Source: Ariolimax columbianus (taxonomy: Eukaryota; Mollusca; Gastropoda; Stylommatophora; Arionidae). From it: DNA of 64,000 nucleotides. Made by a program: the position numbers and the translations under genes. Position 1 is the stretch's first letter. The number at the start of each line of letters is the position of its first letter. This document shows, piece after piece, positions 20,775 through 31,622 of this stretch. The notes beneath the pieces are model-generated. The model saw nothing but the letters and a program-made list of their open reading frames with translations, did not search any database and was not told where the DNA came from. The DNA lies in NCBI GenBank assembly GCA_036924085.1, contig JAVGWX010000005.1, positions 41,609,664-41,673,663 of the forward strand, read 5' to 3'.

Positions 20775-21287
20775 ATGAACACCCAGGAGATTTACAACAT
20801 ACTTGTATCTGATATATTCGTTCAACGAATTGGCGTTAAAGTCTTAGCACGTGATCAATTACCGACGTGTATTGTTTCGAGTAAAAGCGCGGCCTTTATC
20901 TTCAACACAGATCCCCAACACCAACCTGGCACCCATTGGGTTGCCTTATATTATAACGGTCGTGGTACTTTTGAGTATTTCGATTCTTTTGGTCTACCAC
21001 CCCTTCACTCGGATATTACTCGTTTTATACGAAGAAAATCTTCCTTACCGGTCGTACACAACGGGCGGCATTTACAAGATATTTCTAACAGCGTTTGTGG
21101 ACTGTACGCCATTTATTTCATCTTAATAAAAGCACGTGGTGGGAGTATGAGTCGCGCCCTGTTACCCTTCTCGCAAAGACAACACGTCAATGATAGATTG
21201 GTTTTTCGTTTAGTCAGACAGTGGATAAGGCGCAACAAGTCTGGACACGTTTTCAAGAATCTGCCGCCGTATAAATACTCAGAGTGA
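20775..21287 (+). CDS. Adenain-like cysteine protease (maturation protease), intact
   Basis: ATG 20775 starts an uninterrupted 170-codon frame, close to the usual length for adenovirus-type maturation proteases. The catalytic triad is visible: His in PGTHWVALYY (about residue 56), Asp in EYFDSFG (about residue 74), and Cys in NSVCGLYAIYF (about residue 112) preceded by a Gln-containing loop. The enzyme would cut capsid and core precursors such as the protein VI-like product during assembly. All catalytic residues are present, in contrast to the disabled polymerase and integrase. It sits four bases after the capsid stop. Confidence 0.93.
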   Translation: MNTQEIYNILVSDIFVQRIGVKVLARDQLPTCIVSSKSAAFIFNTDPQHQPGTHWVALYYNGRGTFEYFDSFGLPPLHSDITRFIRRKSSLPVVHNGRHLQDISNSVCGLYAIYFILIKARGGSMSRALLPFSQRQHVNDRLVFRLVRQWIRRNKSGHVFKNLPPYKYSE

Positions 21288-21326
21288 GTGTCAAGACTGA
21301 ACAGATGCTTTCACAGGCCAACAAAG

Positions 21327-21752
21327 ATGCATACAGCGAATGAACCTATTACAAATTGTGTATATGCGAGTAGAAACGACGAACTGGTGAAACCCTTGAA
21401 TACTGGGTTAAAAGTAGCTTTAGTCAGTTTTTACAGAGAGCATGCTTTACAACACATCAGAAACAACTTTGGAGAAACAAATCTAAAGTTTCCAATTAAG
21501 GTTGAAATAACCCTGACCAGCCAAGTATTTGAACATTTGCTAAGTTTCCGAGACGAAATTCTAACTGAGTTTGAAAGATTACAACAATCAACATCAGCGA
21601 TACCGTTCAGTCCCTGTCCTTTTATTTGCAACGCACGTGGTCCAGGTTGTACAAGTACAAACATACCCGTGGTTTTAATAAGGCATTCTACCGACGCTCC
21701 ATGCGATGCTGATGATAACGCTGTCTATAATCTACAACAACCCTATGATTGA
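21327..21752 (+). CDS. Polinton hypothetical protein
   Basis: The first ATG in the open frame after the protease is 21327, giving about 141 residues. The frame itself extends back to just after the protease stop. The product has a central segment (FPIKVEITLTSQVFEHLLSFRDEILTEFERLQ) that looks alpha-helical. A Cys-containing C-terminal third (CPFICNARGPGCTS) is followed by an acidic DADDN stretch. I do not recognise a family. The same-strand position directly after the protease suggests late expression. It is intact and may be a real gene. Confidence 0.5.
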   Translation: MHTANEPITNCVYASRNDELVKPLNTGLKVALVSFYREHALQHIRNNFGETNLKFPIKVEITLTSQVFEHLLSFRDEILTEFERLQQSTSAIPFSPCPFICNARGPGCTSTNIPVVLIRHSTDAPCDADDNAVYNLQQPYD

Positions 21753-21856
21753 TAAACTAAGTGTCATTTGTCGTCGTACTTTGTCAACAATAAACATCTT
21801 TTAATGTCAAAACTCTTGTTTTTGTTCTTGTTGCTAAACTGTATATAAGTGTTGTA

Positions 21857-21904
<48 letters not shown>

Positions 21905-22993
21905 TATCAGATCATCTCAATATACTCCAACTAAATAGAGCCACTCGGGTACCCTCTATTACAAAGATATCCCAAAACACTTCAACCTAGATGACAGTAT
22001 TATGCCGTGTCACACAGTCATCTCTTACGACATGTTCTCTGTGGACAGTGGTGCTATTCTTAGCATATAAAAAGCTAATCTATATGTATATACATTTCTT
22101 AATCAGGTATAATATATAGATATAGTATAACACGTACCTTAGTTTGTAAAACGGGAAAAACACCCAGGTCCTCTGTCAACTTGTAAGCACTGGTTGAGAA
22201 CGGCCTGTTTAAGCTATGAAAAATACAATTCTGACTCCGTATTGTAATGCATTTTAAACCTTTATAGGTCACGCAATTATATTGTCACATTGGTGTTAAT
22301 GTAAGTGCGTGTCAATTAAGTTAAATCGATGACTGGTTTCGGTAATGATTTTGTGTCAGAGAAGGTCAATTTACTGTTCGTCTATCAGACAAAATGTCTC
22401 GGTAATTGCTCGCTTCCAATTATCTGAAACAAAATGTATATAGTAAGTACCCTCCACACTTTTTCGGGTCTCGCTTGGACAGAAAAAATAATTAACGAAT
22501 GTCTGGTGTTTAAAATAATTTCAGTTCGATTTGATAACACAGAGGTTTTGACTGAATTCCTACCGCTGTTTAATAGCGACACTCCTTCCTAGATAATGAC
22601 ACTCGGTGAAGCGAGTCTGATTGTTAGCGACCGAGTTGAGTCGTTTCGTGAGCGTGTCACGATTAAGATGGACTAATTTGCGATTATAATACATTTAATT
22701 TTTGGTTCTGTATTCACAAATGTGGATACAGCTATACAATTTCTTAGGCTGTACTTTTCAGAATTTACGCGCTCTCTAACTAGACACCCGCAACTTTGGT
22801 CAAAACTATCGAACGCTCCTGTTAACTCGACTGCCAATCCTCATTTGTCAGTTGTCGGGTTGTGAGAATGACGGATTACAGTGTTACTGAAAGCGACTTG
22901 CGTGACACGATACTTGTGTTACACTAACGGGTTCATGTTAGATCAACGGATGAATTGAGACATTCACGTATTATCACATAGCGCGCTAGGGCT
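21753..22993. other. AT-rich intergenic stretch of the Polinton with (TA)n
   Basis: No convincing gene is present in 1.24 kb between the hypothetical protein and the cyclin-like gene. It contains a dinucleotide TA run at about 21866-21902. A 65-codon minus frame (22385-22582) has no recognisable feature. Such a long gap is unusual for a compact Polinton; it may hold regulatory sequence or a gene decayed beyond recognition. Confidence 0.5.
21866..21902 (+). repeat. (TA)n microsatellite
   Basis: An uninterrupted TA dinucleotide run of about 18 units lies within the Polinton intergenic stretch. Confidence 0.95.
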
Positions 22994-23671
22994 ATGGTTA
23001 TATATTATATTGCTGATATATGTCGAGTATTCTCTTTTAAGAAATTGACCTTTCATTTAACCGTAGACATATTTGATATATACTTAAGCGGAGAGACTGG
23101 GGAAATAAACATTAGAGACTTCAAACTAATTGCTATAACTTTTTTGTGGATTGGTAGCAAATATGAAGAGACTTGCATTTTATCGGTCACTCAACTGAGT
23201 GATGTGGTGAATAACGTTTACCCAAAAAGCGTCCTATTAGCTAAAGAGAGAAGCATTCACATAATTCTAGATTTCCGATTATGTGTAAGTACAATTGTTT
23301 CATATTTAGATATTTATTTAGACGTGGCTAGATGTAAAAAACATTCCTTCGGGAACCGCAAACTATTAGAAATGTATTCAATTGCGGACAATTCGCTGTT
23401 AGATAAAAACTGTGTCATATATAATTTTTGGGAGGTTGCAGCGGCAATATTGATTCTTTATTCGTCAATTGCGGAAGATGTATACGAAATATCTGGGCTG
23501 ACTCACGCTGATGTGAAATCTTGCCTAGATTTCATCACACCTTTTCACTCGTTCATTTTATCGGAAAGTGGACACGCTACATTGCCGAGTGAAAGTACCA
23601 TAGGAACTACACAGACGTATCAACCAGATGTCAACAATTTGATAAAGAGTGGTTTGAGCCACTTAGAATGA
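22994..23671 (+). CDS. Cyclin-like protein, intact
   Basis: ATG 22994 opens a 225-codon frame (an in-frame TAG lies five codons upstream) that ends inside the right inverted repeat. Residues ~18-105 resemble a cyclin box: FHLTVDIFDIYLS, then DFKLIAITFLWIGSKYEET (the conserved SKYEE turn), LSVTQLSDVVNNVY, LAKERSIHIILDFRLCVSTIVSYLDIYL. A weaker second helical repeat follows (LLEMYSIADNSLL, WEVAAAILILYSS). In cellular cyclins the first box binds and activates a cyclin-dependent kinase, so a viral copy could push host cells into S phase. There are no stops or frameshifts although most Polinton genes are broken. It is not a standard Polinton gene; capture from a host is plausible. It could be a more general cyclin-fold protein. 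Confidence 0.75.
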   Translation: MVIYYIADICRVFSFKKLTFHLTVDIFDIYLSGETGEINIRDFKLIAITFLWIGSKYEETCILSVTQLSDVVNNVYPKSVLLAKERSIHIILDFRLCVSTIVSYLDIYLDVARCKKHSFGNRKLLEMYSIADNSLLDKNCVIYNFWEVAAAILILYSSIAEDVYEISGLTHADVKSCLDFITPFHSFILSESGHATLPSESTIGTTQTYQPDVNNLIKSGLSHLE

Positions 23672-24052
23672 TGCTTGAAATGGACTGCGAGTCATTGTGA
23701 TATTGATCACCAAAAAAAATAAAATAAAATAAAAGTTGTATATATCCACCATCATCTTTTTGTTTCGTCTTTTTTGACTACTTGTTTATATATTGTAAAT
23801 ACGCAGACTAAGACAACAACAACTACAACAAATCAATAATTAGCTGCCCCTATTAATTATAAAAGTCGATAACTTCGCTCCGCGAAGTTGTCAATTACGT
23901 ATCTGAAGAAGACGTGGGCTGGAATCAAGGTCAACCCTCTGTTTGGGAGGATCATATGACTTTTACATAAGCTCCACCAGCGGTAGGATCATAGGACATT
24001 TAAAGAGCAAAACGCTCCATTTTAAGACTCGAATGGAGCGTTATATACTACT
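23650..24052 (-). repeat. Right terminal inverted repeat of the Polinton
   Basis: About 403 bp match the reverse complement of 4866-5263 and end TATACTACT. Differences from the left copy are scattered substitutions and small indels in homopolymers. The first ~22 bp contain the last codons of the cyclin-like gene. Confidence 0.92.
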
Positions 24053-24058
24053 GACGCA
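24053..24058 (+). repeat. Right target-site duplication of the Polinton (GACGCA)
   Basis: An exact match to 4860-4865, followed at once by the continuation of the CR1-like LINE. Confidence 0.9.
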
Positions 24059-24830
24059 GTTGCCAACTGGATAGAAAATTGGTTGACGGGTTGAAGGCAG
24101 AGAGTGGTCATACATAATGAGTACTCTGATTGGTGTGATGTAATAAGTGGTGTGCCTCAGGGATCGGTATTGGGACCAATTCTGTTCTTTATATATGTAC
24201 ATGATTCGGACACTGAAATCAGATCCATGATTGCAAAGTTCGCGGATGACGCACAATTATGAGGCAGAAGTGGATCTATTGAGAAATGATTTAGATACGA
24301 TTCAAAAAGGATCTGAGAGCTGGTCGATGGCGTTTAATGTAGAAAAATGTACTGTCATTCAAATGGAATCCAACAATGAATGGGAGAGAATATGGTGGAA
24401 GAGAGCAATATTAGGACAATAAAAAAGGAAAGAGACCTATGAGTTATACAAGCTCATACAGGAAAGGTGCGGGCGCAAGTCCAAATGGCAGTGAAAAAGA
24501 AAAACAAAGAAGAATTCGAGGTGATTTAGTATATGTTTATAAATTAATAAATGGAAAAGATAAATTAGACTATTTCAAGTTTATCAAAGTACGACCGACA
24601 AGAACAAGTAGGCACAACAAAAAAAGACAGGCCCAAATCAGATATTACCAAATATTTTTTTAGTCAGAGAGTAGTGAATTCTTGAAATGCATTGCTGCAG
24701 GATGTAATGCAAGCAAAGTCATTTAAAGCATTAAAAAATAGATTGGTTGCTCACAATATTCTCAGTATCCGTGGAGTGAAATAAACTGGTTATATAAGAC
24801 TCTGTAGAGCCTTCTAAACCAGTATAATGA
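24059..24830 (+). pseudogene. CR1-like LINE ORF2, 3' part (split by Polinton)
   Basis: This continues the RT from 4859: WIENWLTG, then [20 protein letters not shown] (RT motif with the conserved [10 protein letters not shown]), then the region of the catalytic Asp pair (AKFADDA), then thumb segments (WSMAFNVEKCTVIQM) and the C-terminal RRIRGDLVYVYKLINGKDKLDYFKF stretch. The last coding residues lie near 24770. A/T-rich 3' sequence runs to about 24830. Several stops and frameshifts are present. Joining it to the 5' part needs only removal of the Polinton and one GACGCA. Confidence 0.88.
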
Positions 24831-25029
24831 ACTTAAGTTAAGTGTTAAGCTGTGTGTGGTGCAGAGTTCTCGACCGACCACATGCTCATTGTATCAAAAC
24901 TTGACTTTTTCATCAAACCCTGAACACGATATCTAGATGGAAGACAAACGAAAAATAAGTTAGACTCAACTGCAAAGCACGATGATCACTGGAGGACTTG
25001 TAAAGGAGCTAGATGGAGCTAAATAATCT

Positions 25030-28000
25030 GCAGCTTGGTCAGACCAATATGGAAGAAGATTGGGCCGCCATTAGAGACTCTTGTATACTCCTCCGCCTCT
25101 GAGCACATTGGATACACAACACGTAAGCACCAAGTTTGGTTTAATAAGAACGACACAGAAATCATGTCCTTTATCAAAGAAAAAAATGAGCTGTCTAGAG
25201 CTCATCAAAGAGATACATCGTCTGCAGCGAACAAGATGGTGTTCATAACCATACGAAGAATGGCCCAAGGAAAGCTCAGGAAAATGAAGACCACGTGGTT
25301 GGGAAATAAGGCACATAAAATTAAACTTTATGTGGATATACATTCCACACAACACTTCGATGACGCTTTAAAGACTGTTTATTGTCCTGTTGTTATAGCC
25401 GGGGGTGGGGATGAGGCTGAACTCCGATTAAATGCTTCCATGGCGTGGGTCTCATTTAGCCTCTGACAACAAAGTCCAGCACCTAGCTTTCACGTGGTAG
25501 AACTGTTTTGAATAACAGGAGAAGGGGCGGAAAGCGAGCCACTGGCGCCTTAAAACCAGTAGTTTCGGGCAAATGGGGCTCGAAAGCCTAGGAGGCAGCT
25601 CATCTAGGAGAAGTAAAACCACCTGAAGCCTTGCAGATAAGATATTGACGTAGCTTGTCGGGTTTTGTCTGATATGGCTGTGCAATCTGTTTTCTGATAA
25701 CTCTGAAAAGTTGGTCAGCGTTTACCAAACCTGACAACCGACGATGTGCGAAGGAACACACGCAAGGGTATACACTGCCTTATCCTAGAGCGAGCAAAGG
25801 TAACCTCAGCTGAGTGTTGTGGCAGGGCAGACCATGCCTTTAGTCTTGGTTGGTGGCTGGTAAAGCCTCGACACGCGAACAGATAGAGCATTTCTCTGCT
25901 GATCCGGCAGCTTCTGCAGATTGCCTTGATCCAAATGTATTGGTATCACCTTTCCCTCGAAACAAACAAGACATATCAATAGAGGGACCATACTACATGG
26001 ACAGCACATGGTCTCTATATTTCTGCTCGAGTTTTGTGCTAAAAGCATAATTACTATCGTCTGGCAAGACGAATAGAACCAATGATGATGATGACCATGA
26101 ACCTTGGTATGCAACTCCAATTATGAATGCAGTATGCTCAGAACTGCTGACAGACAAACCGAGAATACTGGAACGCTGGGCATAACACTTCCGCACGGTT
26201 CTCAACCAACCGCTCTCCAACTGCGACACGGCCATAGAACACCTGCCTCCCACACCCCTGAACAATGAACTGGCCTTTCGAGGAGGTCAGAGATCAAGCA
26301 ACTATAGAATGGGAAGGCTGCAGGTGCGGACTGATACCGGCTAAATTCTACAAAGTAGGCAGTTGTGTCCTAACACAGAGACGACCTGAGTTGTACAACA
26401 CAATATGGACCACTGAGACTGTCCCACAAGAACTGAAGGGTGCTACTTATACAAGCAAAAAGTAAATCGTCAATCCAGCGACAATCATAGAGGAATCTCG
26501 CTTCTATCGACAACTGGCAAGATATTGGCACGTGTTCGTTCTCCTCAACTGATAAATCGTTCACCCTAGAACATGGTCTTCTTCCAGAGAGCCAATGTGG
26601 CTTCACAACGTGCCGCGAAACTGTGGATATGATATTCGCGGCTCGACAACTTCATAAGAAATGCCAAGAGCAGAAACATGGGCTATATATGAATTTCTTG
26701 AATCTGAAAAAGGCTTTTGATACCGTCAACAGAGATGGAATTTGGAAGAACATGGGGAAATTCGGTTGTCCAAGCAGATTCACCAAGATCGTCAAACAAT
26801 TTCACGAGGGTATGAATTGTCATGTGCTGAGTGATGGGAAACGTCAAATGAATGCCTTTCCTGTGTCAAATTGTATATAGGAGGGTTGTGTATTAGCCCC
26901 AACATTCTTCAGCTTAATGTTTTCTGCCATGCTCAAGTATTAGCTCTGAGGGTTGTATCAAAAACAGAGTGAAAATTAAATACATATGTGACAGAAAACT
27001 CTTAAATCACAAGCGACTTAAAGATCACACCAAGGTAAAGGACACAGCCATCTCAAACTTACTTTTTGCTGATGACTGTGCCCTCGCTGCTAGCACCAAA
27101 AGAGACATGCATACATATGTGAACAAGTTCTCTACAGCCTGTGACATTTTCGGTTTTACAATTAATACCCACAACAACAAAAAAACAGTCATGTTTCACC
27201 CTGCAATGCGTCACGCATATCAGTCAAGAAAGCGCGCCTACAATCAGTAGACAGCATTATTTAGCTTGGCAGAACCCTTTCCAGGGAACCTACTATTGAC
27301 TCTGTGGTTAGTAACATCATCTCCAAGACCAATTCTGTCTTTAGGAGGCTGCGCAACAGCGTTTGGAATAGGATGAGTCTTAGTCTTGATACCAAACTCA
27401 AAGTCTACCAAGCCGTAGTTTGCCCTACTCTTCAGTATGCCAGTGAAACGTGGACAGTGTACATCAGGCATGCCAGGAAAATAGATCACTTCCATACAAG
27501 CTGCTTTCGTACATTGTTCAAAATACAGTGGCAGTGGCAAAATACAGTGGCAGAATACAGTACCAGACACCGAGATCATCATGAAAACAAAAATACCGAT
27601 CATCCACACAGAAGACCCAGATTAGATGTGCCGGTTTCGTCGTGCGCATGGCAGACAACCGCATCCCCAAAACAACTAATGTATGGTGAGCTGAAATAGA
27701 GCCTGCGTCTGATCGGTTGTCAAAGAAGCGTTTCAAAGACTCCCTCAAAGTATCTCTGACACACTTCAACATCGATTTAAACTCATGGGATTGTCTTGTC
27801 ACAGGACCGCAAGGCATCATTTTGAACCACATGAGGCACTTCCATTGTTGAGAAACCTCGGGCCTCCGAAGCACACCAAACAAAACCCACTTTGCGAAAA
27901 GACAAAACAACTGAAACGCACATGTCCAATTTTGACCTTTAATGGTACATACGAGGAAGGGATTTCTGTGCTAGAATTAGATTATCAAGCCACCTCCGGA

Positions 28001-28070
28001 CTCACCGGTGAGGTGCAACACAACATGTTTGAATGCTGTTTTTATGGACGGTTATTATTATAATATTTAT
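25030..28070 (+). pseudogene. EN-RT LINE remnant (linker, RT, C-terminal domain)
   Basis: A degenerate but collinear LINE. The endonuclease-RT linker is at 25090-25390 (KHQVWFNKNDTEIMSFIKEKNEL, KMKTTWLGNKAHKIKLY). RT pieces follow: TIWTTETVPQELK at 26400, RQLHKKCQEQKHGLYMNF and LKKAFDTVNRDGIW at 26640-26740, FPVSNCI/GCVLAPTFFSLMF at 26860-26920, and SNLLFADDCALAAST at 27050-27100. The C-terminal region has TKLKVYQAVVCPTLQYASETWTVY, RFKDSLKVSL and DWSRYQPPKHT-like end pieces near 27740-27880. Stops and frameshifts are frequent. The same family recurs at 1555-1990, 46190-46870 and 49470-49700 (minus). I do not assign a clade. Confidence 0.8.
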
Positions 28071-28099
28071 TCATAAAGAATGCAACGAAGTTCCTGGAG

Positions 28100-30964
28100 A
28101 ACAATTTGGATTTCGGTGTAACAGCAGATAAATATTTTGTTTAGAAACACTAGAATTAAAGCTAGATAGTGCACACAAAATAATAAAGATTACACATTTC
28201 TATACTTGGGAGTTGGCAAAAACATAAATGCAAAACGTGGAATAGGATTCATTATAGATCCAAAAACAGCAATGGATGAAAATTACGTTTATGAGCGAAT
28301 TTTAGTACTTAAAATAAAAAAGGGTGATAATACCAAATATATTCAAGTATATGTTCCCTGCAATGCAGAAATTAATGAAGTAAAATGCGATGATTTTTTA
28401 GACATCGTCACGACACAATAAATAATATAGAATCTGCTGAAAACGTCATTGTAACGGGCGATTTCAATGCCAGAACAGGATTAGACAGAAAAGGGGCTGA
28501 AGACTACATATGGAACTTTGCAGACAAACATAGACTGAAAATAAGTAATGGTTGCAGATTACTGAACGATTTTTTTATAACCAACACCTTTTTTCAGCAT
28601 AGACAGTCACAGGTATTAACATGGTACAGATGTCATGACTTGCATTGTAAACGTCGGATAGACTTTATTCTAGTCAAGAGAAACAAGAAAAGAGCAGTAA
28701 TAGATTCAAGAGCCATACCAAATTTATGTGTACTGATCACAAAGCGATTATGTTGGTTATGAAAGTTCAAGACAAACAGCATCCAAAACGAAAGAATCAA
28801 TCAATACAAACAAACTTAAAAACGGTCACCCACACAGCCTGTGCTAAAAGAATTTCCGAGAGCTTTGCTAGACTGGCCACATTTACTAAATCAGTCAAAA
28901 AGAATGGGCAACGGTAATTTAATAAAAGCAGGTGAAGAAACGTGTGGTACTGTAAAGTCAAGAAGTTCAAAACCGTTAAAAACAGCGTGGTGCAAGGACA
29001 AGGTCAAAACAGCTAACAAAGAGAAGAAGAGTATGTACAAAGCATGGGTTATAAGCAAAAGGAGTAAAACTAAATTGATTATCAGGAAGCTAGAAAGCAC
29101 GCAAAGTTGATAATTAAGGAGGCTAAGTCTAAATCTTGGAAAGAGTATAGCGATCGTCTTAAATCGGATTATAAAAGTGCAACAAAAAATTTCTACATAA
29201 AATTCAAAAGTATAAGAGGAAGAGATGATTGTTACAATCCAACATAAACTATTAACGAGGAAAATGAAATCGCAATAAATGACACCCAACTAGTCCTGAA
29301 CAGATGGCAGCGATACTTTAAAGAAGTTCTCAATTTACCAACAACTTTAATTAATAACAAACAAGATACTAAAGTTAACGTATGCATGGAGCTAGAACCA
29401 AACATCACACAGGATACCAACGTTAACGAATGCATGGAGCTAGAACCAAACAAAACACAAGATTCCAACGTTAACTCATGGAGCTAGAACCAAAAATCAC
29501 ACAAGATACAAATGTTAACTCATGGAGCTAAAACCAAACATCACACAAGATACCAATGTTAACGCATGGAGCTAGAACCAAACATCACACACGATACCAA
29601 TGTTAACTCATGGAGTTAGAACCAAACATCACACAAGATAAAAATGTTAACGCATGGAGCTAGAACCAAACATCACACAAGATACAAATGTTAACGCATG
29701 GAGCTAGAACCAAACATCACACAAGATTCCAACGTTAACTCATGGAGCTAGAACCAAACATCACACTCATGAAATCAATTAGGCTTTATAGGCTGCTCCT
29801 TCTAACAAATATTAAGGGCCTGACGAATTTTCTGCTGAATTAATTAAAGCAGCCAATGAGGTAGTTAAATTGTGGCTGCATAGGTTGTATAACGTAGTAT
29901 GGACCACACAGGTAATGCCAGAATATTGGAGAAATACAATTATAATTCCAATATGGAAAAAGAAATGTAGCAAAAGACACTTCACAAAATATAGACGAAT
30001 ATCGCTCCTTAGTCACACTGGCAAAATATTTTGTTCAATCTTGGGGGAAAAGATTACTCTACATTTTCGAACCTCAGCTTAACGATACTCAGATGGGATT
30101 TAGAAAGAACAGAAGCTACACGGATGCAATTTGTACACTCCGACAATTGATGGTGAAAACAATTGAATTCGATCAGGAACTATATGTTGTGTTTGTAGAT
30201 CAAGAAAAAGCCTTCGACAGGGTAGATAGACATCCTCTATGAAAGATATTGGCACACTTTGGAGTAACAGATGACATAATTAACCTGTACAAAAATATCT
30301 ACACCAATAGCCAGTGCTCTATTCGAACAATAACTGGACTATCAGCAAAATTTCATATCAAATCAGGAGTACAATAAGGATGTGTGCTATCACGTTTGTT
30401 GTTCATTACATGTGTAGACCACATTTGTAAAACAGCTAACTCAAATGAAGGAAGCAACATTGGTGAACTCTTAAACGAACTTCTTTTTGTTGACGATCAA
30501 TCAGTCATAGCAACTTCAGAGCTAATATTGCAGCAACAATAAACTAAATACAGCATGTAAAGAATTCAGCATCACAATCAATGTAGAAAAAACTGAAGTC
30601 ATGAAAATATCTAGAACAGCATGAGACATCAATATCGCCATTGAAAACAGCAAATCAAACAGGTGAAAGATTTCACATACTTAGGGAGCACGTTATCAGC
30701 AGACGAAATAATTACAGCTGAATATACTTAAACTCCAATACTTAATTGCAAGCACGTTACACTAACTACCAAAAGAGCTGTAGACAACGCGATTTTCGTT
30801 CCGACACAATGCTATCAATGTCAAAACTGGATAAAAACATCAAATGAATAATGCAAAATCGTAACAACAGCAATGAAATGCCTGCGAAAAATGTTGAGCG
30901 TAACAAGGAGAAACATGATCAAAAACGATGTCATCAGGAGACTGGTGGGAACAACACCAGTATT
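28100..30964 (+). pseudogene. RTE-like LINE, interrupted by composite copy B
   Basis: The endonuclease region begins at 28200 with AKRGIGFIIDPKTA and IQVYVPCNAEINEVKC. A VTGDFNARTG-like catalytic motif lies near 28455, followed by linker sequence. A minisatellite expansion occupies 29387-29767. RT remnants follow from 29790 (GPDEFSAELIKAA, then VMPEYWRNTIIIPIWKKK and RRISLLSHTGKIF), then FRKNRSYTDAICTLRQL and VFVDQEKAFDRVDR near 30110-30230, a degraded GCVLS motif near 30380 and a VDDQ-like catalytic site near 30493. The end (GTTPVLDYIK) is cut by copy B at 30978 and continues at 38412 with PLKWFCHF. Many stops are present. Confidence 0.8.
29387..29767 (+). repeat. 44-bp minisatellite (about 8.5 units) inside the RTE-like LINE
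   Basis: Units start TGGAGCTAGAACCAAACATC and end GTTAACGCA or GTTAACTCA. The first unit is 48 bp and seven further units are 44 bp (29387 to 29743 is exactly 48 + 7x44); a ninth partial unit ends near 29767. The ancestral 48-bp unit is in frame with the LINE linker but the 44-bp units are not, so the expansion followed inactivation of the ORF. Confidence 0.95.
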
Positions 30965-30978
30965 GGACTACATTAAAA
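30965..30978 (+). repeat. Left target-site duplication of composite copy B (14 bp)
   Basis: GGACTACATTAAAA here is repeated exactly at 38398-38411, directly after the GAA tail. Removing one copy and the element rejoins the RTE-like reading DYIK to its continuation PLKWFCHF. Confidence 0.95.
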
Positions 30979-31622
30979 ATCTGGGGTAGTTGTCTCGCCG
31001 CAGCGACTCAATTTCAACCAGTGTTCGTAAAGCGATCTCAGTCCCGCCAGGCGGAGCGATAGCGCGGGCTTGCGGAAAACGCTCGCCTGCCTTTCCCCGT
31101 AGAGCGAATTGGGTGCGGTTTGTTGCAGCGGCTCCTCCACCGAGGTGCCCTGGTCTGGTCCGTATCAGGAAACGTGGTCCGTCCGTGGTGATTTATCTAA
31201 GGCTTATAGCAGAGCTCGACAGTACGTCTCGCTGGTGGTCCGACTCTCGCAAAGAGCTTGTGACCGGCAAATGGAAAGCAGGAATCGTTGCCTCGAGGCC
31301 CTGCGTTCTCCCTACGGAGAAGGGCAGGCCGGCAGGCCAAATTGTCTCTAGTCCCAGTGAAATTCGTCGCCGAGGTAGTTGGGATCCGTTCTGCACAGAG
31401 CGCTGCCATCCCTCCTCGAGCGAGCCCGGTCGGTCGGTCGTCTGGTGCGTGTGGGAGGCCCCTGTCAGCAGGCGGTCCTAGGTCGACGGAGTGAGGGACG
31501 GGTGGAACAAACCGTCCGTCCGTCCCGTCAGTCGGTCCCTGCGGCCGTCGTCCCAGCGAGGCTTTTTACACGTAACCCTTCCTCCGCCGACCGGTGTGTA
31601 CTGTACGTACGTCTCCGACAGA
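30979..31622 (+). promoter_or_regulatory. rDNA 5' external transcribed spacer fragment (copy B)
   Basis: This GC-rich stretch directly precedes the 18S 5' end and matches 19547-20161 of copy A. It contains CG-rich runs and tandem GGTCGGTCGGTC-like motifs near 31430. Its outer end is the element 5' end defined by the target duplication, so it should correspond to, or lie just downstream of, the pre-rRNA start site. Confidence 0.8.

Larger units (their letters stand above)
4866..24052. mobile_element. Polinton/Maverick (adintovirus-like) element, 19,187 bp
   Basis: The element is delimited by ~400-bp inverted repeats starting AGTAGTATATAACG and a perfect 6-bp target duplication. It carries the diagnostic gene set: family B DNA polymerase, retroviral-type integrase, FtsK/HerA-type packaging ATPase, adenain-like protease, penton/minor capsid and major capsid. 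It also carries Bcl-2-like and cyclin-like genes. It inserted into an already resident CR1-like LINE and was later split by composite LINE copy A within the capsid gene. Without copy A it would be about 13.7 kb. Many genes are inactivated, so this is a non-autonomous fossil, but the open protease and cyclin and the well-matched repeats argue that it is not ancient. Confidence 0.95.

Noticed and set aside
29387..29767. CRISPR array
   Set aside because: Units are contiguous 44-bp tandem copies without unique spacers, and the sequence is animal DNA.
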